Assembly: GCA_013398955.1 (NCBI GenBank)
Contig: VWPU01012144.1
Span: forward strand, 248,001 to 312,000
Direction of reading: 5' to 3'
Source of the DNA: Callaeas wilsoni
Lineage: Eukaryota > Chordata > Aves > Passeriformes > Callaeidae
Length of the DNA: 64,000 nt
The notes beneath the pieces were generated by a model, which did not search any database, was not told where the DNA came from, and saw only the letters and a list, made by a program, of their open reading frames with translations. Position 1 is the first letter of the stretch; every line of letters starts with the position of its first letter. This document shows, piece after piece, positions 33,649 through 46,600 of the stretch. The translations under genes and the position numbers were made by a program.

Positions 33649-36229
33649 TAGCCCAGCTGACATTTGAAGCAAGTAAATAACCTCTGTGAGGAGGCAGCTT
33701 GAGTGGTGTTTCCACTCCTAACGTGTAATTCCCATGCCACTGGACACGGGTCGCATGGAGCGGGCTGTGAAGGGAGGAGAGCAGGACACTGTCCCCGTCC
33801 CTGTCCCCAGGGTGGGCTGGGGAGGCTCTCAGCAGAGCGGAAATGGGAGATCAGCCTTGTCAGGTCATATCTCATCAACAGCAAGGAGCTGCAGGAACAG
33901 GGATTTCACTCCCACTGAAGGTGCCGTTGCTTCCTGTGTGCCTTGGAATATGAAATCAGCTCAATTGGGTGAAGAAGGCAACAGGTCCTTGCACTGCAAA
34001 AGGCTGGGATTTGATCATCCATGACTATTTGTAGAAGTCAGCACTGAGCACTGCTCGCTGCTTCAGGGGCAAGAGAAAGGAGCACTTCAGTCTCTCTTGG
34101 AGGTCCGGTAGGATTATGAGAGCAGTTGGTTTCCCTGTGCATGTTCAAAAGGAACATCTGCTTGTTCGTACCAGCCTAGGAATCCACCTCTATCTTACAG
34201 CATCTCTCAAGAGGATACGTGCTCTTGTGAAGCAAAACATTGAAGCTGTGATCAGTTACCCGTAACAGTGCAAAAGATGGAGATACAACAAAACAAGATA
34301 TAGTCCTTCAAGGCACTGCACAGAGCACCTCGCTTCTGTCTCAGAGATGGATAACCAGGAATAGCCCTGTGATCTCCCCACGAGATCCAGTCAGATCCCA
34401 GATGCATTTGGTGTGGAGTTTTCCTGCCCTTGACTGCCATGAAACTGCACAAAAACAGTAGCAAACATATGCCAGTAGAAAACATAATATCATTCCTCTG
34501 TGCTAGCAGGTAAAAAGGAAAATGAGGCTTTAGCTCTCAAAACACCATCAAAACAAATGTGAAATTAGGGTTATACACGAGATTACTTGGAGGTATGTTT
34601 GTCTTAAACATGTGATTATTAATTGCTGTATGAGCAGCAGTTAGGCTCAGCACAGGTGAATCTGAGGATATTCTGCAGGAATTGTGCCTGGTGGCAGTAC
34701 AGTAGTGGCACCACTCACATTATTTCTGCTAAAATAGTGCCCTGTCAGCTGCATCTTCACAGAAAGGGTGGCAGTGATGCTGCACTGAAGAAAGGAAGAC
34801 AGGAATATATTTGTCTGAAAAAGAAAGGTGACTGGGAATTGCTCTTTTGTGTGCTTCGTACCACATCTGGCTTCTGCCTCACATTCCTCTGTGGTGCTTG
34901 TGGCCATGAAGTTGCTTCCCACTCCCTTATAAGAGATTTCAATGAGATGTGAACATCAAATCAAACTGGAATTTCTAGGGCCTCTCGTTGCCTTTGGATT
35001 GCAAAGCTCTGCCCTCACTCAGTTGCTTACACTGTTCTTCTAGTGTTAAAAGGCTGCAGCAGTGTGTTAGTGGCATGAAATGCCCTTCTTTACCCTCCTA
35101 AATCTGTCTGGACCTCAGCGATGTGCTGCCATGGCAGTCAGCTCCTGGACTCCAGGGATTAATAATACTTCAAACCAAAACGTAATTCATATCCCAGAGC
35201 TCTTCCCCTGGGCCATGGCATGCCCCGTGGCCTGTGGAATGTTGTGAGCTCTGGCACAATGTCGTAGGAATTTGCTCACCCGTGGGGCTCACTGCAATGC
35301 TCGTGGTAGAAGTTGCTGCAAACCAAGTCCCCTCCATGGATTCATGCAGTCATCATGAATCATTCTTTACTGGAGTAAATGTTCGTGATATCCAAAGGTC
35401 AGGAATTATCTTCCCCATCTTGTTTAAAGTCCTGTTCTATGACAGTTTTAGAGCTGCTCAAACTAACCTTTATTAGAAAATGAGTCTAAAAACTGGTAGC
35501 TTTCAGTGTTTGTTTTCTCTTAATATGAAGCAAAAATGTGCTTATAAAATATTTTCAAGCTTTTCTAAACATTCATAACAACAATTCTAGTTGTTTTCCG
35601 TTCATTCTTTCACACATTATGTTTGTTGTCCAAAGTAATGGTTGAATTGTTTCCCACTGGGAATATATTGACCCGCATGACTTTGAGAGAACTAAGGATC
35701 ACTCTTCATCCCAGTGCAAAAATCTCACTTTTCTCAAATAAAACAACAAACACCACTAGTGTGTAGAAATACCCAAGAACTGAGCATACCAGTCAGTGTA
35801 GAAAATGTTTTTGATGAGGAAATAATAATCATGAAAAATTTCCTAGAGAAGGTAGTATCAGTAAAGACTGTATCCTCCTGAGAATTTGTTTTAAAATATT
35901 GAGTGAGTTCTTACTTCATTTGTTAGGTCTGATAGATATTTTACAGCCTCCACTATTGCAGTAGCTGCAAGTGTATTACAGCTTCAGAAAAAATATACTT
36001 TCACTGTACAGCTTCCAAATTAATCTTTGACTGCGAGGAAATTTGGCTCGTTGCATTTCTGCAATTCTTCCCCTTTGAAAGGCAGCAATGAGGATATAAT
36101 GAAACCCTCTTCATCTCTCTAATTAACCATCTTGTGACCAAACAAGAGAGGGGCAGGAGTGGAAATACCCAACCCAGTTAGGTAATTGCTGATAATCACA
36201 AAGCTGCTTGAAAAACTGCAGGCTGAGGG
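33649..36229. other. Unique non-coding stretch
   Basis: No gene or repeat family is recognised. A GC-richer zone at 33730-33850 carries overlapping frames on both strands without domains. The AT-rich part at 35500-36100 contains no microsatellite and has no strong motif cluster. Confidence 0.55.
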
Positions 36230-36430
36230 CTCCGTACCTGTGCGGCCGCCTGGGGCTACAGGGCCCGGTTATCTCCTCCGCATTCTGCAGCGGGGCCAGG
36301 GGAACCACCACCCTGCGTGCAGCAGCACGGCCCCAGGGCACAGATCCAGGCATCCGGGCGGGGAAAAGCCTCCGGGGAAGAGCCGTGGCAGCTCAGGAAC
36401 ATCGGGACACGCTTGTGTTGCCTGCTCCGT
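36230..36430. promoter_or_regulatory. Minor CpG cluster
   Basis: About 14 CpG in 200 bp by hand count, in G+C-rich sequence starting with TGCGGCCGCC (36241), inside an otherwise AT-rich region. It is too short and sparse for a classical island. It may be a weak promoter, an orphan island or a GC-biased exon. Open frames on both strands (36186-36521 plus, 36256-36606 minus) show no family. Confidence 0.35.
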
Positions 36431-39400
36431 GCTGACCACCCATGGGGCTGCCAAGGGGATGGGGAGCTCTGCTGTAACTGAGCAGCGGTGGTTCCAAATG
36501 ATCCCACCTGCAGGAATTTGAGTGGCTGGGGATCTCTGTCACAGAGATCTATAGAGCTGTCCCAAGAAAGGAGGCTGAAGAAATGATTGAGGACATTTGA
36601 CATCAAAATAATTCATTGTTTTCTTCAAACATTTTAGATCTTCAGGCTGAGGACAGTATGCTCACCTAAGGTGGGAGTAACTCCGTAGGAGTTATGTACA
36701 GACATTCTGTAAATAAACACAGAAAATTACTCTAGATCTGTATCTTCCTTTTCATATACATCTTCCCATTTTCCATAGCTCCATAACACTCACATCAGGA
36801 GGGATCGCAGCTGTCCAGAACAATTCTGCAGTGCCCTTAAACACCTTTGGGAATCCTGAAGCAGAGCTGCTAAACCACACCGAGCTGAAAGGTTGGTGCC
36901 TTGTCAGCCGTGTCGTTCTTTGAGATGAGCAGGTGAACCTTAAGAAAGCCAACCCCTTCCTCACCATTTCCAAGCATTTCTGAGGAACTTGTGGCACAGA
37001 ATGAGATTCCACTGATCCCAATGAGGGAAGGAAAAACCTTGTCCTCTCCAGAGTGGTATTCTGGGGATGGGGAGGCAGCTCTAATCTTCTGCATAAATCA
37101 GTGTAGCTGTTAAGCAGATCACTCTCACCGTGCTAGTCTGTTCAGTACCTTTAGTCGAGCACAGAAACAACAGTGCTTGATGTTGGTGAAGATGAGAAAA
37201 TACCAAAAGTAATAGTGAGGGGGGCTTTTTGTTTTCCAGCATAAATCGTTTTCATCGCACAATTGACTCAGAGTCACTTCGTGGACTCCTTTATCTGCAG
37301 AATTCCTTTAAAGTTTAACAGTGCAGAACTAATTTTGATGACTCAGTAGCTCGAAAATTGTTATTTTAAGTGCCGAAAAGGTATTTTCCCTGTGGATTTT
37401 CTAGCGCTGAGGCAACGTTCTGAATGTTTTGACTGCTACTTTGTCTGACAGTGTAAACAGACAGGAATAATTTAATGATTAACTCGTTATCCTTGATGCA
37501 TGCCTTGATGTCTCATCTTGTTATTAACAGTTTGCCCATGTTTTGAAATATATATAATGTGAAGCAGAGCTAATTTTGCTCTGGAATGCTCTTTAACACC
37601 ATTCCACAACTTTTTCCACCCACTGTCTGAGCTTGGTCAGCAAAGACACTCTATTAACATCCCAGCAGCTCACCCCAGCACTTTCAGTTGTATGAAATGA
37701 AACCCGCTAATAAGAAACTTCATCAAAGAGCTTGAATATGTGCATAAGTCCATCCTTATTCAACCTACTACTATTTGAGCATATGCTTAACTTTACAACA
37801 CATTTGCAAATCTTGCTGAAAGCAGCGAGACTCAGTTTTGCTGGTTGGGTCTTTGAAACACTTCCTAGCACCACATCCTGCTTCTGTCACCTTTGATAGT
37901 TACCTGTCTGTCATTGCCACTTCCTCACACATTCCTCCTCAAAAGCCTTTTGCGGAAGATAAAAGGTCTTGGAAAAATCACATTTGTCTTTGAGCACGGG
38001 GAGTGCCGTACAAACTGGAAAGCCAAAAACTTACAGAATGCTTTTGCCATCAGAGAGAATTTTTAATGCGTTTTCACCCAAACTTCCAGTGTGATTATAC
38101 TGTTACGTGCTGTTATTTTTCTCTTCACGTGTCAAATTTATGAGATGATGTGTGTGCTGCCTGTGAAGCACCGAACCCATTTTAAAAAACATTAATTCAT
38201 CACATTAGCAACCAAACAGCAGCACTAACAGAGCCTACACTGTGAGTGACCCCACAGGGCACGAAAATCCTAAGAATTTCTGTCCCAGGTCCTTGGAAAA
38301 ACATTTTAAAAATGCATCCTCTGCTAGTATTATATGAACCGATGCACCTGAAAGCAATCGGGATGTGAAAAATGGAAACTCTGGCATTAAAATGAGTAGT
38401 AAAATAACTATAAAAACTAAAGTAGGCAAAGTCCTAAGACACATCTCCATTCCCAGCAGATAGTGGTGTCAGCAATCCCTGGTCCTGACATCAGTTCTCT
38501 CATTTCACATGAATTCAGACTGGTGAAGGAAATAATGGTAGCACAGTTATTGGCACATTTCCTCCAGAAGCCACTAATAAAAAAATGCTTCCCCCAACAT
38601 TTCCATTCTACACCAACCAACCTCACAACTGTTACAGCAAATCAGGGAAGGAAAATGAAAAGCAATGACCCAGCATGATTTAATTCCTACCTGGCAACAA
38701 CCAGGCAATGGCCATATAGAAATATTTAAAAGGCAGAAAGAGAAACGCCATTGAGTTGTTGAGAATGTGCAGCATCTTCTCACCAAACACCTTGTGATAT
38801 CAGTATCTGTTGCCAAAGCAGCACCTGCTCTTATGTTGTAATATTTCCACTTAGTGCTGCTCTTATGCTGTTAGGATTTCCCCTTTACTTTGATTTTCTT
38901 ATAACTCAGGTTGGTAAAAATGTGACTTTTGTACATCTGTTAAATGCCTTAATGGAGAGGAATAAGCTCTGCAGTTCTTTGCCGTGTGCAGACAGCAGCA
39001 CTGCAGCTTGTGGGTGCGATGGGGGTCTGACACAGGGAAACCCAGGGAAGGCATAGAATTCATTATTTTTTATTTTCCCTTGTCGACATTATGGAAAACT
39101 CAAAGTAAAAGAGAAAACTGAGCAGGCAGTGCCAGCCCCTCCATCCACAGGTATTGCCTGTAACTGAGATAAATGCATGAACGTGAATGTGCATCTCTTT
39201 CTGTTTGCAAAGTTTGCCCAAACAGCCTTGATCGGGAAGCAGGAGTCTTGTGTTCCAAAAGGACGTTTCCATGACAGATTTCAACATCTGCTGCAGAAAC
39301 GTGGAATCACTAAAGCTCTCTTGATTTAAGATGAAATGTGAAGTCTCGGCTACCTTTTGGCGAGAAACCGTCAGAGACCTGGTATCTTTCAAATGACTTT

Positions 39401-40353
39401 AAAGGCACTTCAGCTTCATGGGAAGTTTAAAGGAATGTAAACTGTGCAGAAACTGTGGAAAACCACATTCAGTGCATCTCCTTCAGACACAATGTGTCTT
39501 CTCCAGTGTTAGGCTGTAAGTAAAGTCTCATCCCTCTTGCCTGGCTCGGGAAGTGCCCTGCTCTGCCTGGGAGAGGGGTCTGGGCCGGGCAGGGGAGCTG
39601 AGGTGCTAAAAGTGAGCCGGTGCCAGCTGAACTGCGCCTGAAGCACTCCTCTCTCCGCAGGTGGGAAGATGGTCTGTCACAGACAAAGCCAGATGAAAAT
39701 GCATCTGGGGTAGCTCAGTGTTTGTTCTGCGTTAGCTTCTGGCACGGCCTGTACTGTATTTATCCTTCCGCCCACCTTCCTTCCACAGAATGGGGATGTA
39801 CTCAGTCACTGATCTTATCACCACCACACTTTGATCCAGCTGGGATGTTAGGGCCTTCGGGAATTCCCCACGTTTGATAATTCCTGATAGTTACTTTTAA
39901 GAAAATACCAGCTGAAGGATGGGGAGGGATTCTTCAAATTCCAGCAGCTGAGTGAATGGTGGAATTTATCAGGCGTCCGAGCCAGATTTCCTTGGAAAGA
40001 ACACATTTATTTTCAAGTGTCACATTTTCATTGTATTCAGTGAGCAATATCACCTAAGGCCAGAGAAATCGAGTGGAACAGGACATTACTGGGATTTTTA
40101 ATAAGCGCAGGAGCTGGCCCTGATAAAAACATTGTGAGATATATCCAAACTATGAATAGCTGAGGACTGGCTTTATCCTGAGCAGTAATTCATTACCCCT
40201 TCATGTTTAGCTTTCGAAATACCACCTCGAGAGAAACTTGACCCCAAGGAAATCTATTTCAGGAATGTGTGTGGCCCCCATCCAGCAGGCTGTGACTGTC
40301 TTACCACCTTTATTGGTTTTTTCTCACCACCCCCATGTGAGGTAGAGCCCAGC
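36431..40353. other. Unique non-coding stretch
   Basis: Apart from the motif cluster at 37140-37570, nothing is recognised. A partial duplication around CTGCTCTTATG occurs at about 38826 and 38859. At 39646-39660 a string resembling a splice acceptor (CCTCTCTCCGCAG) precedes a short open frame, but no plausible donor or protein family supports an exon. Confidence 0.5.
37140..37570. promoter_or_regulatory. Candidate enhancer with two AP-1 sites and a FOX site
   Basis: Two perfect AP-1 sites TGACTCA (37264-37270 and 37339-37345) lie 75 bp apart. A forkhead core TGTAAACA (37452-37459) and several TAAT-type strings follow. The sequence is unique and AT-rich. The motif matches are direct; enhancer function is inferred. 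Confidence 0.3.
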
Positions 40354-40500
40354 CATTACCTCGACTTTACCAAGAGCAAATGGAAAAATATTCATGCACC
40401 TCATGCCCATTAATATCCAAATTGTGGCAGTTAAGTGACTTTCCCAAGGCTGAGGAGGAAGTTTGTGGCAGAGCAGGGTACCTGGTGCTTTCTGTGCCTG
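40354..40500 (+). repeat. MIR-like SINE remnant
   Basis: 'cagttaagtgactttcccaa' followed by 'ggctgaggaggaagtttgtg' and 'gcagagcagggtacctgg' aligns well with the MIR-type core. In that core 'gttaagtgacttgcccaagg' is followed by 'tcacacaggaagtctgtggc' and 'agagcagggaattga'. The match is continuous over some 65 bases, with the upstream part more degraded. Such copies predate birds and are rare in avian genomes. Confidence 0.65.
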
Positions 40501-42829
40501 CCCGAACACAGGAATAATTTTCTGCTGGCAGGGTGCGGCTTCCCGCCCCCCAGTAGTAGCCAGGTTACGGGGCTGTCAGAAGACGTGTGTGTGTTTGTTT
40601 GTTTTTCCATGGGGAGCATCGGGAGAAAATATCCATCATCTCCTGAGACCAGAGGCATTCCTGAGTGAAAGTGTGGGCGGCTGCCGTGTCCCGCTGCGGA
40701 TCTGGGGAGGTGTTTGCTGTGGGTTGCTCCAAGGCTGTGTCCAGCTGGGCCCATGGCAGGCTTGGACTTGCAGATGTGGAGGATCTTGCTGTGGCCTTTG
40801 TCTGGCTCTTTGTGGGGAAAAAAAGGGGAAAAAATCAGCTATATGGCTGCTTGTAGCTGGTGTGGTGATTTGGCTTGATAGACAAGCTCCAGATGAACTA
40901 ATTCAGAAGATTTGAAATCCAAGAGGGTTGTTGGGAAATCTGTTTTGATGTCCTAGGAAACACAGGACTTTCTGCCTCGTAATTCCTGGGTTAAATCTCT
41001 GGTGGCCAGGGTGGATTTGAGTTGGTGTCCCCCCACCTGCCTTCATGCTCCTGGCTGCTTTGTGGATTTTTCCTATATCCTAGAATGTGGGTACTGGATA
41101 TAAGGGTAGGAAAACTTGATTTATTCTGATAAAGACAGTGTACTCTTGGGAAATAATATAATTGAAAGAGTTGGTTAAATATTATACACAAGAGAAAAAA
41201 ATTTTTAAATAAGCAAGTACTGTGAATTTTTAAGGGCTCTTTTTAATGTCTCTCTTACCGTTGTTGCTGTAGGAGATTTTTAGGGCTGGTCTAAAGGTTT
41301 CACTGAGAGTCAGTGCCTTTTTTTTAGAAGATAACTACATTCAAGCTATTGAAAACATTTATTCCTTCATGCATGGCAAACAAATTAGAGGTTAGAGACC
41401 CAGCAGAGGGAAAGAAGAGCAAATGGTGGTAAATTGGGATGGAGGGATAGGTATGCAGGAGTCATTTGGTGGTCCCAGCCAGACCAGAGGGCAATAACTG
41501 GAATATTTTCCTTCGGTGCTTTGGTCATATTCACCATCAGCTCCTGCCTCACCTGGGGGATACGTCTGAGAAACTCCTTCTTCCCAGCAGGGAGCAAACA
41601 CCCATAGTCCTGGTCATTAGCAAAGAGCAAACAGAACCATTTCCCTTTGTCTATTCCCACGCCATTTCAGCATTGCCTGTTTATAATTGCTTGAGAAATG
41701 TTTTACAAGCATCTGCATCAGGTGAAACATCTTTATTGTGGGAGACTTTCCTGAGAAGACTTCATAGGCTGCTGGTCACAGGCCCTGCTTTAAAGCCCAC
41801 TGGATTCCATGGGAGGGATGCGCCTTTCCCGTGACTCCAACAGCCTTTTGATCGTGGCCACTACGTGAAAATGTTGTTCAGCACCCCGGAGTCAGCTCCT
41901 CCGAGGTGTGTTTTATGTGTACGCTGGGCCAGGCACTCCCAGCCACCCTCCCTGTGTGGGGAATGGTCTGTGGGACACTCAGGAGCAGCCACATCCAAGG
42001 GAACAATGAGCGACGTGGGCACGAGAGGGTGAACCCACACCTCACTCAAATGCTGAAGTCCTTTCCAAACATGAGTGAGGCACTGCAAAGTCCCGGAGCT
42101 CCATGGATGGGCACTAGCAGCTGCCCTGCCAGGAGCTGGTGGCTCAGGTGCCCACATTTTCTTGGCTTCCTGTCCTTGCTCAAGCCTCTCAGTGGCTCCC
42201 TACCACCGATAGATCCTCTGATCATTGTCTGATATAGCAGAAGAGGGATTTTTCCACCGGCATATTTCACTATGGAGCCTTGGTCCTGCTGCAGCTGAAT
42301 CAAGAGTGGATGGAGGAGTATCTCATCTCCAAGATCATGGCCTGGATGTGGGAGAGTATGAGCCATTGCATGATTTTCCACTGTCTTGGAAACAAGCAAA
42401 GCGTTCAGGATATTCCCTAAAAAGCTAAGGCACAGTCCAGAGCTGAGGTGACACTCACCTGGTGTAAATCACCAAGGACCTGCTGGTGTGGATAGCACCC
42501 CTATCAAACACGCCAGCGTTTTTTTGCAAATACCACGAAACTCCTTTCCCCAGCTGGAATTACTCACGCTAAGAAAATGTGTGATGTCCCAAGGACTGAC
42601 TCATTTGGCATCCAGAGCTTCTAGCCCGGTATCTCTCCTGCCAGGACTTTTATATTATCAGTTCCATTCATTCCTCCCGAAGGCTGATGGGGTGCGATAA
42701 AGCAGATGGCCAAAGTCCCAGACAAAGGTCAGGCAGGACAATTAATGACAAGCCGACAGCCCCACAAAGGCCATGGGCCCGGGATAATGCTGGCTCTGGA
42801 GGGCTGCTGACAATAACATAAAGCTGCTC
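40501..42829. other. Unique non-coding stretch
   Basis: Overlapping frames on both strands at 41860-42430 look less random than most, for example a minus frame with many hydrophobic and charged residues (42046-42399). No family is recognised and both strands are equally open. No repeats were recognised. Confidence 0.5.
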
Positions 42830-43400
42830 CCCTCACAATGGGGAGATAAGATACAGTGCTGTAATAGGAAAGCAATCATCACAAAATGCCATCAATTATA
42901 GAAAAGCTGCACCAGCGGGGGACTGGTTCAATATTGGCTCTGTTGATGCCTCGACATCCCTTGGCTGCGCTTTCTGCGTGGCTTCTCACGGCGAGCCTGG
43001 TTGGGCACTGCAGCAGCTGAGGCTCCCTCACCCCAGTTCTTTCATCGGTTTTTGGCTCGTGAAATTACACCGCATAATATGCTTATTCAGGGTTTTATAT
43101 CTGGGCACCTATTTTATTACCTTTTATAATGCATACAGGGTCGGATCAGCTTGCAGCAGAACAAAGCTAATTACACCTTTCATTACCTAAATATAGCATA
43201 ATGACAGAGTGTCATTCAAGTGTGGCATTGAGCTGAGAAACCTCATGGCAGGCCAGGACAATGACGGGGTTATTGAGCTCCACCGGAATTGCTGCTGGTG
43301 CAGCGAGAGTGGGGCAGGGTTAATAGACAGGTCATTCCGTAAATTACAGTATCGAATGGAAACTGCAAAGGGTGAACACTGCTCCCGTCAGCCACTGTAT
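42830..43400. promoter_or_regulatory. Candidate conserved enhancer with adjacent SOX and homeodomain sites
   Basis: AACAAAG (43160-43166), a SOX-type core, is followed directly by CTAATTA, with the TAATTA core at 43168-43173. Neighbouring sequence holds TTATAATGCAT, CATTACC and ATAATATGC strings in non-repetitive DNA. Adjacent SOX and homeodomain sites are common in neural and stem-cell enhancers. Conservation was not tested. Confidence 0.33.
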
Positions 43401-43590
43401 CTCCCAGAATCAGGAACCTCCAGAGCCAGCGTTAACCTCTTGCCTTCCTCCTGTTACCTATGTAAGTGTGTATTCACAGTGTGTCAGTAGTTGTGAGACC
43501 TGAGAACAAACCCACTTGTTGAGGTGTAAGAAGAGCAGCAGTGCTATGCTGAACCCTTTAGTTTTGGATCATCTTGTCAGGGAGGCAGGA

Positions 43591-43634
43591 TGGTTGGTTG
43601 CCATTTCTAGCATGGTTGGTAGCCATTTCTGGCA
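43591..43634 (+). repeat. 22-bp tandem duplication
   Basis: Two adjacent 22-base units, 43591-43612 and 43613-43634, both begin TGGTTGGT and share GCCATTTCT. They differ at two positions. It looks like a replication-slippage product. Confidence 0.85.
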
Positions 43635-46600
43635 TCTGCTCCCAGTCTGTTATGGTGCTCTTTGATCTTAGTTAAAAGCTCATACTCCTGACAGGTAGCA
43701 TTGCCCAAGGTCTGTGACTGAGCTCCCTGCTGCCACCCAAATGTTGTCCCCAGTGACATGGCAACGTCTTCCTCTGACTTTGATTGGAATCCACCTCCTC
43801 TACATCTTCACTATCCCTTAATGCAAACAGAGAGGTGATTTGCTTTTAGCTTATTCCTCTACATGTCTTTTAGTAAGAGGCTTCCCTAGAATTTAATAAA
43901 GGGATGGGGAGAGCAAAGGCTGGTAAAAGCAGTGTTCATAAAAAATATTATCAGAAACTATTTAATTTGTGCCAAAGCAAGCGAATCACAGAAAGTTTCT
44001 ACTTTCCTTGGAGTGTTTCTGTGTTTCATCAAAACCAGAAAATGAGACATTTTAATTTGCAGATCTGTTCAGGAGTTGAAGAATATTCATTCCAGTTTTC
44101 TTAGGTTCTCACTGAGTACTAGTGTTGCAGTTAATGGAGTTTTTTCCCTTATCTTTTTGGCTGAACAAAAAATATTTCTATCACAAGTCATCCTATCCCT
44201 CCCTAGTTTTTCCCTGAAAGGTGAAAGGCATTGCTGGGCTGTAATTCCACTGTAGCAGTACTGCCTACATGAAAAATTATTAGGGCCAAAAGCCTGCAAC
44301 AAGAGACAAATGAGATTGTCTTAAGCCTTGGATGAATTTCCAGCTACCAAGAAGAGACACATGATCTCCAGTACTTTGAAGGCTGATGCTGATACTGGTT
44401 TCATTTCTGAGTGCGGCAGAAACGTAGTTTATTTTCTTTTGACACACCGATCATTTTTTGACAAATTTGTTAGTCTCTGGTTTTCTTTACACTGGTTGAA
44501 GTCATCAGTTCCCTTTTCCTGTCTCTCTAATGTACTCACACTTCTCTTTACCAGGAGTTTTATGGGTTGGGAGATCCTTGAGTCAAAGGAGAGCTTGACA
44601 TGCTAAAATAGGTGCTCTTCACCCACCTCCTCCCTTCACAAAGGTTCTGGTGAGGTGCTTGAAGAGTCACAAGTACAGATTGAACTTCTAGAAATGTCTT
44701 CAATCCTTTGGTTCAGAGTATCCTTCCAAAAGATGGAAGATAAAGTTTTCATTGGCCACAGGATTATTTATTAATATTGATGTTATGCCACCTTTAATGT
44801 CCATCAGAATAGACCCATGACCGTGGCTTACAGTGAGATTTTGCTTCCTGTGCAAGTTACGTCTTCTTAGGCCTCCTTGGCAGTTCTCTGTTCTTTCTCC
44901 TCTCCAAATTCTTCCTTGTTACTCAAGTTGCCCCTTTGCTTAGGACTGGACACAAAGCAGCTCTGAGGCCAGTGCAAAGACCCTTGGCTCTGCGGTGGGA
45001 GCAGCAGGGCCGCAGCTGAAAGACAATGAAATATTAATTAGCAAGAAACTGGAATCCAGGGTTTGGAGGAGCCGAGTGCTCTGCACAAGGTGGTAGGGAA
45101 AGTGTCTGACGGGATAAAAACTGAGCAGAGTTTTCCAGAGCTGTGGATTAGCAGCCCAGCAGCTGCTCTCATCTGCAGGAGATGCCAGGGCCGTATCTCT
45201 GACCTGATCCAGCTCAAAGCGTTGCACAAATCTGTCTGCTGCCAGCCAAGTCCGCATCTGGATGCAGCTCCTCCCTGTCCGTAGCACTACGGCCTCCACC
45301 CTCCCTGAGCTGTTTGTGAGGCCCTGGGAAGGATCCAGCTTGACGAAAGTAGAGGTTTATCTCCTTTGGTGACTGCTCTCTACAAACAGGATTGTTTCTC
45401 ATCCACTCAGCTCAGTGCTTCCTGAGGGCAGCAAAGAAAAGTCTTACGCACATCCTTACAAGTGAACTTTGAAAGAGCTTCAGAGACCCTTCAATTGTTA
45501 ATTACCAGCCACTCGGGCACTTCTATTCTGGAATAACAAACTGAGAGGGTCCTGCTCACCCCTGCTGCACATCTGTGACGCTCAGCAGGGTTGAACCCCG
45601 TGCCCCTGTGAGCAGAGCAGGCACCTTCCACCCTCCAGCCGAGCTCCCTGGGATGCTGCTCTCTCTGAGTCTCCTCCCAGTCCCTCCGGCTCTCACCCTT
45701 GCCTGCCCCAGGGGCCACAGAGTCCTGTCTCCATTTCAAACTGGGACCGACTTTGCAGTGGCTCTCGTGAAAGCCTGGCTGGATCAGGCCATGCTGGTGG
45801 GGTTGGCAGGTTTTCACAGTCACTCTCGGAGCTTTAAATCAGCCAGGGAAATCCTAGTGGTTCTGAAAACACACATATGCTCTCTTTTTGCCCCTTTCTT
45901 TCCTCCTTTTTTCTTTCCTTGGTCTGTGAAACCCTCCCAGCCTCCTTTTTCATTTCCCTTTTTGCTTTCGCCTTTATCTCTCCCCACTGTTGTTGTTGCA
46001 TCCTCTGGTGATAACGGGAGTGACCCCATGGGGTGACTCTGGAAGATTATTACATTAGCTGTAAATTTTGAGCCTGGGCCAGCCAATCCAGTAGGGATTG
46101 CAACTCCCATCCTCTAAGTGCAGGAGGATTAACGCTCACCAACATAAGTCCCTTAAAGCACTCCACAGACACCAGCGACCATTCCTTTCTCTGCATATCT
46201 TTGTATTTCTGCCTTTAAGACCAGTTGGGGAATAGAGCTTTGCTATTCCTGTTGAGGTGGTGAAGGGGAGGAAAAAGACAGCATTCATGACAGTCGGGGC
46301 AGAGCTGCATTAAGTAAAGCCTCCATCCTTCATTCTTAAGCTCAGCTCCAGGTCCTTGATGAAGACAGATTTTTCAATTAGACAGGCAATGTTTGTTCTA
46401 ATATTTTATATATGAACAGCTCAGCTGACATCTTACCCAGATTTATGAAGGAAATCGAATACAAATGGGAAGTTTAATATAAATTTATTATTCAAATTTA
46501 TCACATATTTCCGCAAATAAAAATTATGGTCGCCTCAAAGAACTCATTTTTTTCCAAAAGAAAGAAAGAAGTTGATAAAGTTTCTTTCCACCCGGTGAAT

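Noticed and set aside
28583..35645. 15-bp match CCAAAGTAATGGTTG near 28583 and 35630
   Set aside because: One or two 15-base matches are expected by chance in a window of this size.
39646..39710. Possible exon after an acceptor-like CCTCTCTCCGCAG
   Set aside because: The only downstream donor candidate is weak and the short frame shows no conserved protein feature.
42046..42430. Overlapping plus and minus frames with protein-like texture
   Set aside because: Both strands are equally open, so at most one could be real, and neither resembles a known family.
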